Of a stretch of 34,498 nt of DNA, positions 7,840 to 15,360 are shown one piece after another. The position numbers were made by a program, and so were the translations under genes. The notes beneath the pieces were generated by a model. The model ran no database searches. It was not told the DNA's origin and worked only from the letters and a program-made list of their open reading frames with translations. Each line of letters opens with the position of its first letter. The stretch's first letter is position 1. The stretch is from contig PLXE01000041.1 in assembly GCA_003151335.1 (NCBI GenBank), positions 1 through 34,498 of the forward strand, given 5' to 3'. The stretch is from Acidobacteriaceae bacterium (GTDB lineage Bacteria; Acidobacteriota; Terriglobia; Terriglobales; Acidobacteriaceae).

Positions 7840-8907
7840 ATGGATCAGCGAGAAACCGCTCCCGAGATCTCAGTTATCGTTCCGGCGCGAAACGAAGAAG
7901 CCTGCCTCGCCGAATGCTTGCGGTCGCTGGTTGGCCAGGCGGGGCCTGCGTACGAGGTCATCGTGGTGGACGACCACTCGACCGACGGCACGCGTACCAT
8001 CGCCGAAAGCCTTCCGGTGAAGCTGATCGGCGCCGATGAATTGCCGCCCGGCTGGAATGGCAAGTGCAACGCAGCCTGGAGCGGCGCTAAAGCTGCGAAA
8101 GGGAAGTGGCTGCTGTTTACCGACGCGGATACCCGGCACGCGCCCGATTCCATCGCGCGCGGCTTGCAGGAGGCGAAAGAGGCCAGCGCCGCCATGCTCT
8201 CCTATTCGCCCAAGCAGGAAGTGCGCGGATTCGCTGAGCGTGCGCTGATGCCCGTCATCTTTGCCGAGCTGGCGACGACCTATTCGCCGAAGGACGTGTG
8301 CGATCCGAAGTCGCCAATGGCCGCTGCCAACGGACAATACTTGCTCATCCAGCGGGAAGCTTACGACGCAGTGGGTGGCCACGCCGCGGTTGCGACTACG
8401 CTGTTGGAGGATGTTGAGCTGGCAAAACGGCTGAAGCAGGCGGGATTCGCTCTGCGTTTTGGCATGTCCGACGCAGTCAGCACTAGAATGTATCGCAGCT
8501 TTCCCCAGATGTGGGAAGGCTGGACCAAGAACCTGGCGCTGCTGTTTCCTAATCCGCGAAGGCTTGCGCTATGGCGGGCCTTGGAGTTCGCCGCCATTGT
8601 GGCCATGCTGACGTTTTCGATGGTCTCGTTGGCCAAGGGCGACATGATCACCTTCTTTGTCGCGGCTGCGGTGACCGTGCAGTGGCTCTATCTCTTCGGG
8701 AAACGCATTGCACGCGCCCATTTTGACGGGCTGTCAAACGCGCTGGCGTTCTTCGGATTGCCGCTTTTTGCGGTACTTTTGCTCAACTCCAGCATCTCTC
8801 ATAAGAAGGGAACAGTTCGCTGGAAGGGACGCCAGTATTCCGGTATGCGGGAAGCTCAACCAGCGGACGAAGCGCCGGTCGCCGCTGGAAATACGTCGGC
8901 GCACTAA
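7840..8907 (+). CDS. Family 2 glycosyltransferase, HpnB/CruC-like
   Basis: Membrane-associated glycosyltransferase of 355 residues. The N-terminal GT-A domain shows SVIVPARNEE (11-20), the nucleotide-binding VVDDHSTDGT (42-51), the metal-binding DAD (95-97) and, near residue 190, an LLEDVELAKRL segment that places the catalytic base. The C-terminal third has three hydrophobic segments (about 246-290 and 305-325) and ends in WKGRQY, typical of the HpnB/CruC branch, whose members are linked to hopanoid or carotenoid glycosylation. The donor and acceptor sugars cannot be told from sequence, and no hopanoid or carotenoid genes lie nearby. The ATG at 7840 starts just before the family motif. The pteridine genes follow 41 bases later. 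Confidence 0.8.
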   Translation: MDQRETAPEISVIVPARNEEACLAECLRSLVGQAGPAYEVIVVDDHSTDGTRTIAESLPVKLIGADELPPGWNGKCNAAWSGAKAAKGKWLLFTDADTRHAPDSIARGLQEAKEASAAMLSYSPKQEVRGFAERALMPVIFAELATTYSPKDVCDPKSPMAAANGQYLLIQREAYDAVGGHAAVATTLLEDVELAKRLKQAGFALRFGMSDAVSTRMYRSFPQMWEGWTKNLALLFPNPRRLALWRALEFAAIVAMLTFSMVSLAKGDMITFFVAAAVTVQWLYLFGKRIARAHFDGLSNALAFFGLPLFAVLLLNSSISHKKGTVRWKGRQYSGMREAQPADEAPVAAGNTSAH

Positions 8908-8948
8908 CTTTCATGCTACCTCAGGCGTAAGGCCGGCCCAGGAAAAAC

Positions 8949-9359
8949 ATGGTCTATCTAACCCGCAAGTGTGAGTTTTCGGCATCCCACTATTACTACA
9001 ACCCCGAGGTCTCGGCGGAAGAAAACCAGCGCATCTTTGGCAAGTGTGCCAACCTGAATGGCCATGGCCACAACTACACCCTCGAGGTGACGGTGAAGGG
9101 CGATGTCGATCCTAAGACCGGTTTTGTGGTTGACCTGAAGGCGCTCAAGGAAATCTTGAACCGCGAAGTACTCGACGGGCTTGATCACCGCCATCTGAAT
9201 AAGGAAGTGCCGGAGTTCTTGCGACAAATTCCTACAACGGAGAACCTTGCCATCGCCATCTGGAATCGACTGCAAGGCAAGTTGCATGTGGCCAAGCTGC
9301 ATCGCGTGCGCGTGTATGAGTTGCCCGATCTCTTCGTCGATTTCTATGGGGAAGCATGA
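8949..9359 (+). CDS. 6-pyruvoyl tetrahydropterin synthase-family protein (first copy)
   Basis: PTPS/QueD-family enzyme of 136 residues, acting on 7,8-dihydroneopterin triphosphate. Zinc ligands H14, H39 and H41 and catalytic Cys33 are present in FGKCANLNGHGHNY. LDHRHLN (about 78-84) and TTENLAIAIW supply the rest of the active site. The FGKCxNxNGHGHNY form, the VDPKTGFVVDLK stretch and the TTEN...VYE ending look closer to the eukaryotic tetrahydrobiopterin enzyme than to typical QueD. The product could be 6-pyruvoyl-tetrahydropterin or 6-carboxytetrahydropterin (queuosine route). The stop overlaps the ATG of the next gene by 4 bases, so they are translationally coupled. Other queuosine genes (queC, queE, queF) are absent from the window. 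Confidence 0.9.
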   Translation: MVYLTRKCEFSASHYYYNPEVSAEENQRIFGKCANLNGHGHNYTLEVTVKGDVDPKTGFVVDLKALKEILNREVLDGLDHRHLNKEVPEFLRQIPTTENLAIAIWNRLQGKLHVAKLHRVRVYELPDLFVDFYGEA

Positions 9360-9778
9360 AAGTCCATCTGACGCGGCGGTATCTGTTTTCAGCATCCCAC
9401 CGTTTGCACTGCGACGAGCTTTCCGAGTCGCAGAACCAGGCGACTTACGGCAAGTGCAATAACCCGCATGGCCACGGGCACAACTACGCACTTGAGGTCA
9501 CGGTGAGCGGCCAGGTTGATCCCGGGACTGGAATGATTTGTAACCTTTCGGATCTTGATCGCTCTGTACAGAGTGAGGTTCTTGAACGCTTCGATCATGT
9601 GAACTTGAATGCGCGTCAGGAATTCGCAGCGACCGTGCCCACCACGGAAAACCTGAGCGAGGTCATCTTCAACATTTTGAAGCAAAGCTTTACTGCGGCT
9701 CATCTTGAAAAGGTACGGCTCGAAGAGACTATGATGAACAGCTTCGAGTACGCAGGTGGAGCGGAGTTGAGGGTGTGA
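9356..9778 (+). CDS. 6-pyruvoyl tetrahydropterin synthase-family protein (second copy)
   Basis: A paralogue of the preceding gene, 140 residues. Zinc ligands H15, H40 and H42, catalytic Cys34 in [14 protein letters not shown], the FDHVNLN motif and [10 protein letters not shown] are all kept, so it should also be active. The two copies differ clearly in sequence, which suggests specialised roles or a hetero-oligomer rather than a fresh duplication. It starts with ATG at 9356 inside the previous gene's stop region and is followed 14 bases after its stop by folE. The GKCNNPxGHGHNY motif again resembles the tetrahydrobiopterin branch. Whether one copy serves queuosine and the other a pterin cofactor cannot be decided here. 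Confidence 0.9.
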   Translation: MKVHLTRRYLFSASHRLHCDELSESQNQATYGKCNNPHGHGHNYALEVTVSGQVDPGTGMICNLSDLDRSVQSEVLERFDHVNLNARQEFAATVPTTENLSEVIFNILKQSFTAAHLEKVRLEETMMNSFEYAGGAELRV

Positions 9779-9792
9779 GCCCTGGGAGATTG

Positions 9793-10392
9793 ATGAGAGA
9801 ACTGACGGAAACGCCGACCTTGACCAGCGCCAGCTTCGAAGAGCTGGCGCGCGAGATGCTGGTCCGCCTGGGCGAACAACCGGATCGCGAAGGCCTGTTG
9901 AAGACGCCGGAGCGCTACGCCAACGCTCTGCAGTACCTTACCAAAGGCTACGGCGAAGACCCGGAACAAATGCTGAAGGCTGCACTGTTCAGCGTGGACT
10001 ACGACGAGATGGTGATCGTGAAGGACATCGAAATGTTCAGCCTTTGCGAGCACCATGTGCTGCCATTCTTCGGCAAGGTACACGTGGCTTACATTCCCAA
10101 GGGCAAAGTGATCGGTCTGAGCAAGGTGCCGCGACTGGTGGAAGTGTTTGCCCGTCGTCTGCAGGTGCAAGAGCGTCTGACCGTACAAATTGCGGAGACA
10201 ATTCAAAATGCGATTCAACCCTTGGGCGTCGGAGTGGTCATCGAGGCGCGCCACCTGTGCATGATGATGCGCGGGGTCGAGAAGCAACATTCGGCCACGG
10301 TCACCTCGTCCATGCTCGGGGCTTTCCGCGCACAACAAACCCGCCAGGAATTTCTGTCACTGATCCACGCCAAGAATGGCAACGGAATCTAA
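9793..10392 (+). CDS. folE: GTP cyclohydrolase I
   Basis: Converts GTP to 7,8-dihydroneopterin triphosphate, the first step of folate and biopterin synthesis and the substrate of the two PTPS-family enzymes upstream. The 199-residue product has normal length. Zinc ligands appear as C85 and H88 (LCEHHVLP) and C156 ([11 protein letters not shown]); [12 protein letters not shown] is the family signature near the C-terminus. I prefer the ATG at 9793, with GGGAG six bases upstream, over a GTG at 9775 overlapping the previous stop. Same-strand neighbours are spaced 14 bases upstream and 3 bases downstream, which indicates one operon. Confidence 0.96.
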   Translation: MRELTETPTLTSASFEELAREMLVRLGEQPDREGLLKTPERYANALQYLTKGYGEDPEQMLKAALFSVDYDEMVIVKDIEMFSLCEHHVLPFFGKVHVAYIPKGKVIGLSKVPRLVEVFARRLQVQERLTVQIAETIQNAIQPLGVGVVIEARHLCMMMRGVEKQHSATVTSSMLGAFRAQQTRQEFLSLIHAKNGNGI

Positions 10393-10395
10393 TCC

Positions 10396-11211
10396 ATGGC
10401 TGCGAAGGAGCCGCAGTCTCAGAGCAAAACAAAAACCAGCGCTCAAGAATCGCGCCCGAGCAGGCCTCGCCTCCGCGGCAAGGTAGCGCTGGTAACCGGC
10501 GGCAGCCGGGGCATCGGCTTCGCCATTGCCCGCACCCTGGCCGCCGAGGGCTGCAGCGTTGTGATTACCGGTCGCGATGGTGCAACGCTCGCCAAGAGCG
10601 CGGCGGAACTCAGGCGATTGCTTCCGCGGAGACCAAATGCGCATCACGACAACGGCGCGAAGATCGTCGCCGAGGTGTGCGACGTGCGCGATCCGAATTC
10701 AGTCGCCTCGCTTTTCGCCATGGTGAAGCAGCGCTTCGGCAGGCTCGATGTGCTGGTGAACAACGCGGGAATTGCTCAACCGGCGGTTGCCATCGAGCAA
10801 ACCAGCCTGGATATATGGCGCGATGCGATCGATACCAACCTCACGGGCTTGTTTCTCTGCACGCGTGCGGCGCTGCCTCTCATGCAGGCGGGCGCAACCA
10901 TCATCAACAACCTTTCGGTCGCGGCCAGGGCCGTCTTTCCCAATTTCGCCGCGTACAACGCCTCCAAGCACGGTGCGCTGGGCTTCACCTTGTCTCTGCG
11001 CGATGAACTCATTCCCCGCGGCATTCGCGTGGTTGCGCTTATGCCCGGCGCAACCGCCACCGATTTGTGGCAGCAATTCTGGCCCGACGCTCCGCGCGAA
11101 CGCATGGTTGACGTGGAGAGCGTGGCCCAAGCCGTGCTCTACGCCGTGCTGCTGCCGCCCAATGCAAATCTATCTGAGGTGGTGCTGACGCCGACCGGCG
11201 GCGCGCTGTAG
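10396..11211 (+). CDS. Short-chain dehydrogenase/reductase, candidate sepiapterin reductase-like
   Basis: NAD(P)-dependent oxidoreductase of 271 residues in the classical SDR family. TGGSRGIG (34-41) binds the cofactor, NNAG is at 122-125, and the catalytic YNASK runs from Y187 to K191. The GR after the second strand (ITGRDG) favours NADPH. A polar 27-residue extension precedes the Rossmann fold. Its stop-to-start distance from folE is 3 bases, so it is co-transcribed with the pteridine genes. Because sepiapterin reductase is also an SDR, reduction of 6-pyruvoyl-tetrahydropterin is an attractive role, but SDR substrates cannot be read from these motifs. It ends 17 bases before the convergent rhomboid gene. 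Confidence 0.88.
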   Translation: MAAKEPQSQSKTKTSAQESRPSRPRLRGKVALVTGGSRGIGFAIARTLAAEGCSVVITGRDGATLAKSAAELRRLLPRRPNAHHDNGAKIVAEVCDVRDPNSVASLFAMVKQRFGRLDVLVNNAGIAQPAVAIEQTSLDIWRDAIDTNLTGLFLCTRAALPLMQAGATIINNLSVAARAVFPNFAAYNASKHGALGFTLSLRDELIPRGIRVVALMPGATATDLWQQFWPDAPRERMVDVESVAQAVLYAVLLPPNANLSEVVLTPTGGAL

Positions 11212-11228
11212 GGAGCGAATAGCGAATA

Positions 11229-11978
11229 TCACAGCCCGTAGTGATAGCGCCGGGTCCGGGCAGGGAAGACCTTAATCAGCAGCATGCCCGCCAGAAAGCC
11301 TCCCACGTGGGCCCAGAAGGCAATCCCGCTGGAGTTGCCGCCGCGCGCCGTGATCGAACTGGCGGCTCCGCTGAGAAACTGCGCGACAAACCAGTAGCCG
11401 AGCACAATCCAAGCCGGCAGCCACATAAAGAAGACAAAGAAGAACGGCACCAGGGTCAGCACACGCGCCCGCGGATACAACAGGAAGTAGGCTCCCATCA
11501 CCCCGGCAATGGCACCACTGGCGCCCACGCTGGGCACCGTCGAGCCAATATTGAACAGCGTGTGCAGCAGCGCCGCCGCAATTCCGCAGACGAAGTAAAG
11601 CACCAAATAGAGTGAATGCCCGAGATAGTCTTCCACGTTGTCGCCGAAAATCCACAACGCCCACATGTTGAAGATCAGATGCAGCCATCCGCCGTGCAGG
11701 AACATCGAGGTGAAGATGGGAAGGATGGCCGCCATGGGCGGAACATAGCGCGTTCCCAGTTGCGAGACGAGGTCCCAAGGGACGTAGCCATGATTGAACA
11801 GCACCACCGTGAAGCGCGCAGGAACGACCCCGAATTGAAAGACGAAGAAATCAAGATTTTGCCGGCCCTGCGCGCCAATTGAAAGTTCATAGAAGAATGC
11901 CAGGGTGTTCAGCGCCAGCAGGGCATAGGTCACGTACGGAATGCCGATCCGGGGTGCGTCGTCTTTCAGCGGGATCAT
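11229..11978 (-). CDS. Rhomboid family intramembrane serine protease
   Basis: Inner-membrane protease of 249 residues with six or seven hydrophobic segments. The catalytic Ser is S154 in GASGAIAG and the partner is H224 in FWAHVGGFLAG. The loop-1/TM2 motif HGGWLHLIFNMWALWIFGDNVED provides H100 and N104, which shape the oxyanion hole. All key residues are present, so it should be active rather than an inactive pseudoprotease. Substrates are unknown. Transcribed alone on the minus strand, convergent with the short-chain reductase gene and divergent from truB (120 bases between starts). Confidence 0.93.
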   Translation of the reverse strand: MIPLKDDAPRIGIPYVTYALLALNTLAFFYELSIGAQGRQNLDFFVFQFGVVPARFTVVLFNHGYVPWDLVSQLGTRYVPPMAAILPIFTSMFLHGGWLHLIFNMWALWIFGDNVEDYLGHSLYLVLYFVCGIAAALLHTLFNIGSTVPSVGASGAIAGVMGAYFLLYPRARVLTLVPFFFVFFMWLPAWIVLGYWFVAQFLSGAASSITARGGNSSGIAFWAHVGGFLAGMLLIKVFPARTRRYHYGL

Positions 11979-12098
11979 AGGACGTGGGTCACGCGTACCG
12001 CACGGCAGGGAACTGAATTCCCTTCAAACTTCTTGCGGCAGCCGATTCTCGTCGGCGATTTGACCAAACCACCGTTGAACCTACACGATAGCAGAAGG

Positions 12099-12983
12099 AT
12101 GCCGCTCAATGGTGTGATCGTGGTGGATAAACCGGCGGGATGGACCTCGCACGATGTGGTGGCGAAAGCACGGCGCATTCTGGGCGAGCGCTCCATCGGT
12201 CACTTGGGAACGCTCGACCCCATGGCGACCGGAGTCCTTCCTCTGGTGCTGGGGCGGATGACCCGGCTGTGCCAATTTTATTTGTCCTCGGAAAAGGCTT
12301 ATGAAGGGACAATCCGGCTGGGGGTCGCGACCGACACCTACGATTGCGATGGGGACCCGATCGGGCCAGCGCAGGAAGTTAATGTAACACTTGAAGAAAT
12401 TAGCGCCGTTGCCTCGGGCTTTGTTGGCGTCCTCCAGCAGACTCCGCCATCGTTTTCCGCCAAGAAGATCAAAGGAGTTCCAGCCTACAGGCTGGCCCGC
12501 AAGAAGCAACCGGTCGAACTTGAGCCGGTCGAGGTAGAAGTGAAGGAATTTACGGTCCTAGGCCTTGCCGGCGACCTGGTCGATTTCCGCTGCCGGGTGT
12601 CGTCGGGGACCTATGTCCGCAGCCTGGGCCACGAATTGGGGCAAAAGCTGGGCATCGGGGCCCATCTGGCCAGCCTCCGCCGGACGCAGGTGGCCGAGTT
12701 CGCCATCGAGGAGAGCCACACGCTGGAAGAAATAGGCGAAGCTGCCGCCCAAGGCCGTATCCCCGAGTTGCTGGTCCATCCGCGGCGGGTTCTGCCGGAG
12801 ATTCCGTCGGTCACGGCCACCGACGAGGACATCGCCAAAATCCGCCATGGCCGGACCGTGAACCTGCCGGAAATGTCCCGCTCGCGCTTCGTCAAGGTCT
12901 TTGCCGGCCAGTCGGAGCTGATCTGCATCGCCAGCCGAGTGGCAGGGACGCTGTTCCATCCCAAGGTGGTGCTGTGCTGCTAG
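12099..12983 (+). CDS. truB: tRNA pseudouridine(55) synthase
   Basis: Makes pseudouridine 55 in the T-loop of tRNAs. The 294-residue product has the family motif GHLGTLDPMATG with catalytic Asp40, followed by the K-Y motif (SEKAYEGTIRLG) and the QTPPSFSAKKIKGVPAY segment, then RVSSGTYVRSL. The C-terminal part forms a PUA-like region. The TTG-started longer frame from 12033 adds an unlikely leader, so I use the ATG at 12099, which begins at the conserved GVIVVDKPAGWTSHDVV; AGAAGG is immediately upstream. The next gene starts 42 bases after the stop. Confidence 0.95.
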   Translation: MPLNGVIVVDKPAGWTSHDVVAKARRILGERSIGHLGTLDPMATGVLPLVLGRMTRLCQFYLSSEKAYEGTIRLGVATDTYDCDGDPIGPAQEVNVTLEEISAVASGFVGVLQQTPPSFSAKKIKGVPAYRLARKKQPVELEPVEVEVKEFTVLGLAGDLVDFRCRVSSGTYVRSLGHELGQKLGIGAHLASLRRTQVAEFAIEESHTLEEIGEAAAQGRIPELLVHPRRVLPEIPSVTATDEDIAKIRHGRTVNLPEMSRSRFVKVFAGQSELICIASRVAGTLFHPKVVLCC

Positions 12984-13025
12984 GCTGCGGGTGTACACTT
13001 TTTCGTACTTTGGAGGGAAGCCTCT

Positions 13026-13361
13026 GTGGCCGGTGACGAAACCCCAGTTTTGCAGTTGGAGATCGAAAAACGACCCGAAGCGACCATCGTGCACTGCGCG
13101 GGCAAGGTGGTGATTGACTCCTGGGCCATGTTCTCCGTGACGGTGCGCGGGCTCATTCCTGAGGGCAAGCCGATCTTCGTGGACCTGAGCAAGGTAAGCC
13201 TGGTGGATAGTGTCGGCATTGGCGCCTTCGTCAGCGTCTGGGCTTCAGCGCGAAAGAGCGGCTGCGAGCTGAGATTCATCAATCTGAACGAGCAGATCCA
13301 TGACTTGTTCGAAATCACCCGCTTGCACGGCCTGTTTGGAGGCGACGCCCCCGGCGCTTAA
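13026..13361 (+). CDS. STAS-domain anti-sigma factor antagonist
   Basis: Cytosolic SpoIIAA/RsbV-like protein of 111 residues that in the family binds an anti-sigma kinase and releases a sigma factor. The phosphorylation motif is present as VDSVGIGAF, with the likely phospho-Ser at residue 62. Strand order and length fit a single STAS domain. The GTG start has GGAGGGA nine bases upstream. No anti-sigma kinase or phosphatase partner is adjacent; the gene sits alone after truB. Confidence 0.9.
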   Translation: MAGDETPVLQLEIEKRPEATIVHCAGKVVIDSWAMFSVTVRGLIPEGKPIFVDLSKVSLVDSVGIGAFVSVWASARKSGCELRFINLNEQIHDLFEITRLHGLFGGDAPGA

Positions 13362-13453
13362 ACAACGTGCGTGAGAGCCCATTCTCAGCAGGGTGGAACA
13401 CGGAAAAAGCACCCTAAGTACCCCTCCCCCCGGCACCTCTGCATCTTTGTTTT

Positions 13454-13664
13454 CAATACTTTGCCCCCAAAGTGTTCATAACACGCGATTTACTGGCAGA
13501 CGTAAGTCCTTACTGCTCAATACTTTGCACGATTCCAGCCAAAGTATTCATAACGAGTAACTTAGCAGAGTCCGTAAGTCATTGCTGCTCAACACTTTGC
13601 GTGATTCACGCCAAAGTATTCTATCTAAACGGGTTATACGCAAAGTATTGCGGACAAAATACTT
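13454..13664. repeat. Array of four dyad repeats built from AATACTTTG / CAAAGTATT
   Basis: Three dyads of the form CAATACTTTGC...GCCAAAGTATTCATAAC occur at 13455-13476, 13519-13548 and 13591-13620, starting 64 and 72 bases apart. The first has small variants (AAAGTGTT) and a shorter centre. A fourth, in everted order, spans 13641-13664 (CAAAGTATTG then AAATACTT). The spacers also repeat: GTAAGTC(C/A)TTRCTGCT-like strings end at 13517 and 13589. Each unit can form a hairpin or bind a dimeric protein. Confidence 0.8.
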
Positions 13665-13913
13665 ATCCGCTGCCTTAGCCGGTCACAGGCTCGCTGGTTT
13701 TCAAAGATCGCTGCCGCCGCCCGCAAGCCGTTCACGATCACAGCTGCACAGCGAAGACGGGCATTCGCGGCGCCGGAGACTGACTCCAGCGCTTCTCATT
13801 GTATTTTGTGGATAGGAGCGGGACTGAGAAGAAAACGCGTTCCCCAGAACGAAAGTAACCACAATTCCCACGACTGGGACGTTCGCATAGAAGAATCATG
13901 GTTGCGTACTCAC

Positions 13914-13947
13914 CCAGGTCTCGAAAAGCGCGAGACCTGGGGCACCC
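13914..13947 (+). repeat. Hairpin with trailing GGGGCACCC, copy 1
   Basis: A perfect 10-bp stem CCAGGTCTCG/CGAGACCTGG encloses the 7-base loop AAAAGCG and runs directly into GGGGCACCC. Two further elements with the same design lie at 13985-14014 and 15174-15211 on the same strand. Confidence 0.65.
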
Positions 13948-13984
13948 ACCGTTACCTGATTTTGTTGCCGAAAATTAAAGGTGG

Positions 13985-14014
13985 CTCCTGGCAGGAGACC
14001 CGGGGCACCCGGCG
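13985..14014 (+). repeat. Hairpin with trailing GGGGCACCCGGCG, copy 2
   Basis: CTCCTG-G-CAGGAG (13985-13997) is followed by ACCC and GGGGCACCCGGCG (14002-14014). The tail is shared with copy 3 at 15174-15211; the stem sequence differs. Confidence 0.55.
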
Positions 14015-14143
14015 TAAAGTCCTCCAAAACTGGGGGAGTGAGCGGTGCACGAGCGTATACTTGCCGCGACCGGGAAGCCAAAATGGAGATCCCGGTTTAT
14101 AACCTCTGAATGGAACAGCGAGCGCGATACAACCGAAAACACC

Positions 14144-14740
14144 GTGAAAATCTTTAATTGGTTCAAGCCGAAATCCAATGCCCCGAAAGGCTTGGTGCGG
14201 CTTGAGGTCGAATTTACCGACGACGAGAACGCAGCCGTGAGCCGCGCCCTCGAACGGTTCGACGCTGTGGTGACTAATGCGCACGCACCAGAAGGAGCAC
14301 GGATGTTTGCCCCTCCAAAAGTCCGGAGCGCAATTTCGGCTCAAGGGCTGACGGAGTACGTCGCAGATCTTCAGCGGGAAATTGAGAATTCCGACCTTGC
14401 TGCAACGACCGCAAAGCTAATGGAAAAAGCCGTCAAAGCACAGATGAAGGCTTATGCTCTTCACAATTTGCCGATCTACCTATTTTGGCTCGCCCGAATG
14501 TACGAGTGCGCTGGCAATGAGGCAAAAAGCCAGGAATTCTCCCAGCTATTCCAACGAGCGCAAGATGAGTTTCAACCGGACCAGATAGATAAAATCTTCT
14601 TGGAACTGATCGAAACCGTCGAAGGACTAGGGGATGAAGGCTGCGATATTTCTCCCACGCTTAAAGACCAACTGAACCGAGTGCTTCTTGCCTTACCCCT
14701 TTATAAAGCGGGGTTTCTGTGTTTCTCACGAAGCTCGTAA
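14144..14740 (+). CDS. Hypothetical protein, helical
   Basis: Unrecognised soluble protein of 198 residues from the GTG at 14144. It starts KIFNWFKPKS, then a mixed N-terminal part up to about residue 75 and a mainly helical remainder (ADLQREIENSDLAATTAKLMEKAVKAQMKAY...). No signal peptide or clear membrane helix is seen. A GTG at 14045 in the same frame has a GGGGGAG upstream and would add 33 polar residues; the inner start seems more natural, but this is open. Hairpin elements precede it, and the coiled-coil gene follows 131 bases later. Base and codon use look less GC-biased than the housekeeping neighbours. Confidence 0.6.
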   Translation: MKIFNWFKPKSNAPKGLVRLEVEFTDDENAAVSRALERFDAVVTNAHAPEGARMFAPPKVRSAISAQGLTEYVADLQREIENSDLAATTAKLMEKAVKAQMKAYALHNLPIYLFWLARMYECAGNEAKSQEFSQLFQRAQDEFQPDQIDKIFLELIETVEGLGDEGCDISPTLKDQLNRVLLALPLYKAGFLCFSRSS

Positions 14741-14871
14741 TGGCAAGGCCAGGCGCGCCTCAATCCACGAATCAAGATCGGCGCGGCGGGTCTTGGCAAG
14801 ACTCTGATAGGGTTGGCCGTAGGGGTAGGAAGTATTCGCTTGGGCGAAACAAGAGCAACGGCGGTGAATGC

Positions 14872-15162
14872 ATGACCCCAGAAGAAGAAAATAAGCTAAG
14901 TGCCATTGAGCATGCAACCCAAGGGGCGCACTTAGTTGGGCCACCTGACAAGAACGTTCTGTGGGCGACTGCGCTGCTTGTCAGATTAGTGGATAAGCTC
15001 AACGAAACTAGCGCACAGCTTAATCAGAGCAGCCTCCGACTCAATGAGAGCAGCACTCAGCTTAACAATCGGCTGATTAGATTAACGAAGGTTTTGGTTT
15101 GGCTAACGGTGGCTTTGGTTATCATGACGCTGGCGCTAATTGGGATTGGCGTTCTCAGGTGA
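14872..15162 (+). CDS. Small tail-anchored protein with a heptad-like repeat
   Basis: Unrecognised 96-residue protein. Residues 36-70 form an amphipathic coiled-coil-like helix with the near-repeats LNETSAQ, LNQSSLR, LNESSTQ and LNNRLIR, seven residues apart. A strong hydrophobic helix follows (about 73-95), so the protein is probably anchored by its C-terminus with the coiled coil in the cytosol or periplasm. The start is the ATG at 14872 with GGCGGTG shortly upstream; the longer frame from 14719 lacks support. It lies between hairpin elements, with a REP-like hairpin only 12 bases after its stop. Confidence 0.7.
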   Translation: MTPEEENKLSAIEHATQGAHLVGPPDKNVLWATALLVRLVDKLNETSAQLNQSSLRLNESSTQLNNRLIRLTKVLVWLTVALVIMTLALIGIGVLR

Positions 15163-15173
15163 TTTGGCTGCCC

Positions 15174-15211
15174 ACTCATTCGAAACCCGCGAATGAGTAG
15201 GGCACCCGGCG
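15174..15211 (+). repeat. Hairpin with trailing GGGCACCCGGCG, copy 3
   Basis: ACTCATTCG (15174-15182) pairs perfectly with CGAATGAGT (15190-15198), leaving a 7-base loop AAACCCG. AGGGCACCCGGCG follows directly. It directly follows the coiled-coil gene and may also serve as its terminator, although there is no T-run. Confidence 0.65.
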
Positions 15212-15360
15212 TTTTGATTTGGATCGGCCAATGGTTTCTCCTTTGGGGGTTTGGGCTTACGCCACTTGAAGGGTTTGGGCACGACCTATCCCCGATTTCC
15301 GTTGTGGGCTATGAACCGCTGAGTGATGATGTCCATGAGGTTGCGTCTGCTGTGACAGGA

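Larger units (their letters stand above)
13362..14143. other. Repeat-rich, gene-free interval
   Basis: About 780 bases without a supported gene. It contains the dyad array (13454-13664) and two hairpins followed by GGGCACCC (13914-13947 and 13985-14014). A 68-residue frame across the array (13472-13678) is repetitive only because the DNA is, and lacks signs of translation. Confidence 0.6.

Noticed and set aside
10044-11006. 320-residue plus-strand open frame across folE and the SDR gene
   Set aside because: Overlaps two genes with full family motifs in another frame; product is Arg/Gly-rich without domain.
13454-13664. CRISPR array
   Set aside because: Units are 64-72 bases apart with internal dyads and variable half-sites, and the fourth is everted; no uniform repeats and spacers and no cas genes.
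13472-13678. 68-residue repetitive open frame across the dyad array
   Set aside because: Its protein repeats only reflect the DNA repeats; there is no ribosome binding site or family match.
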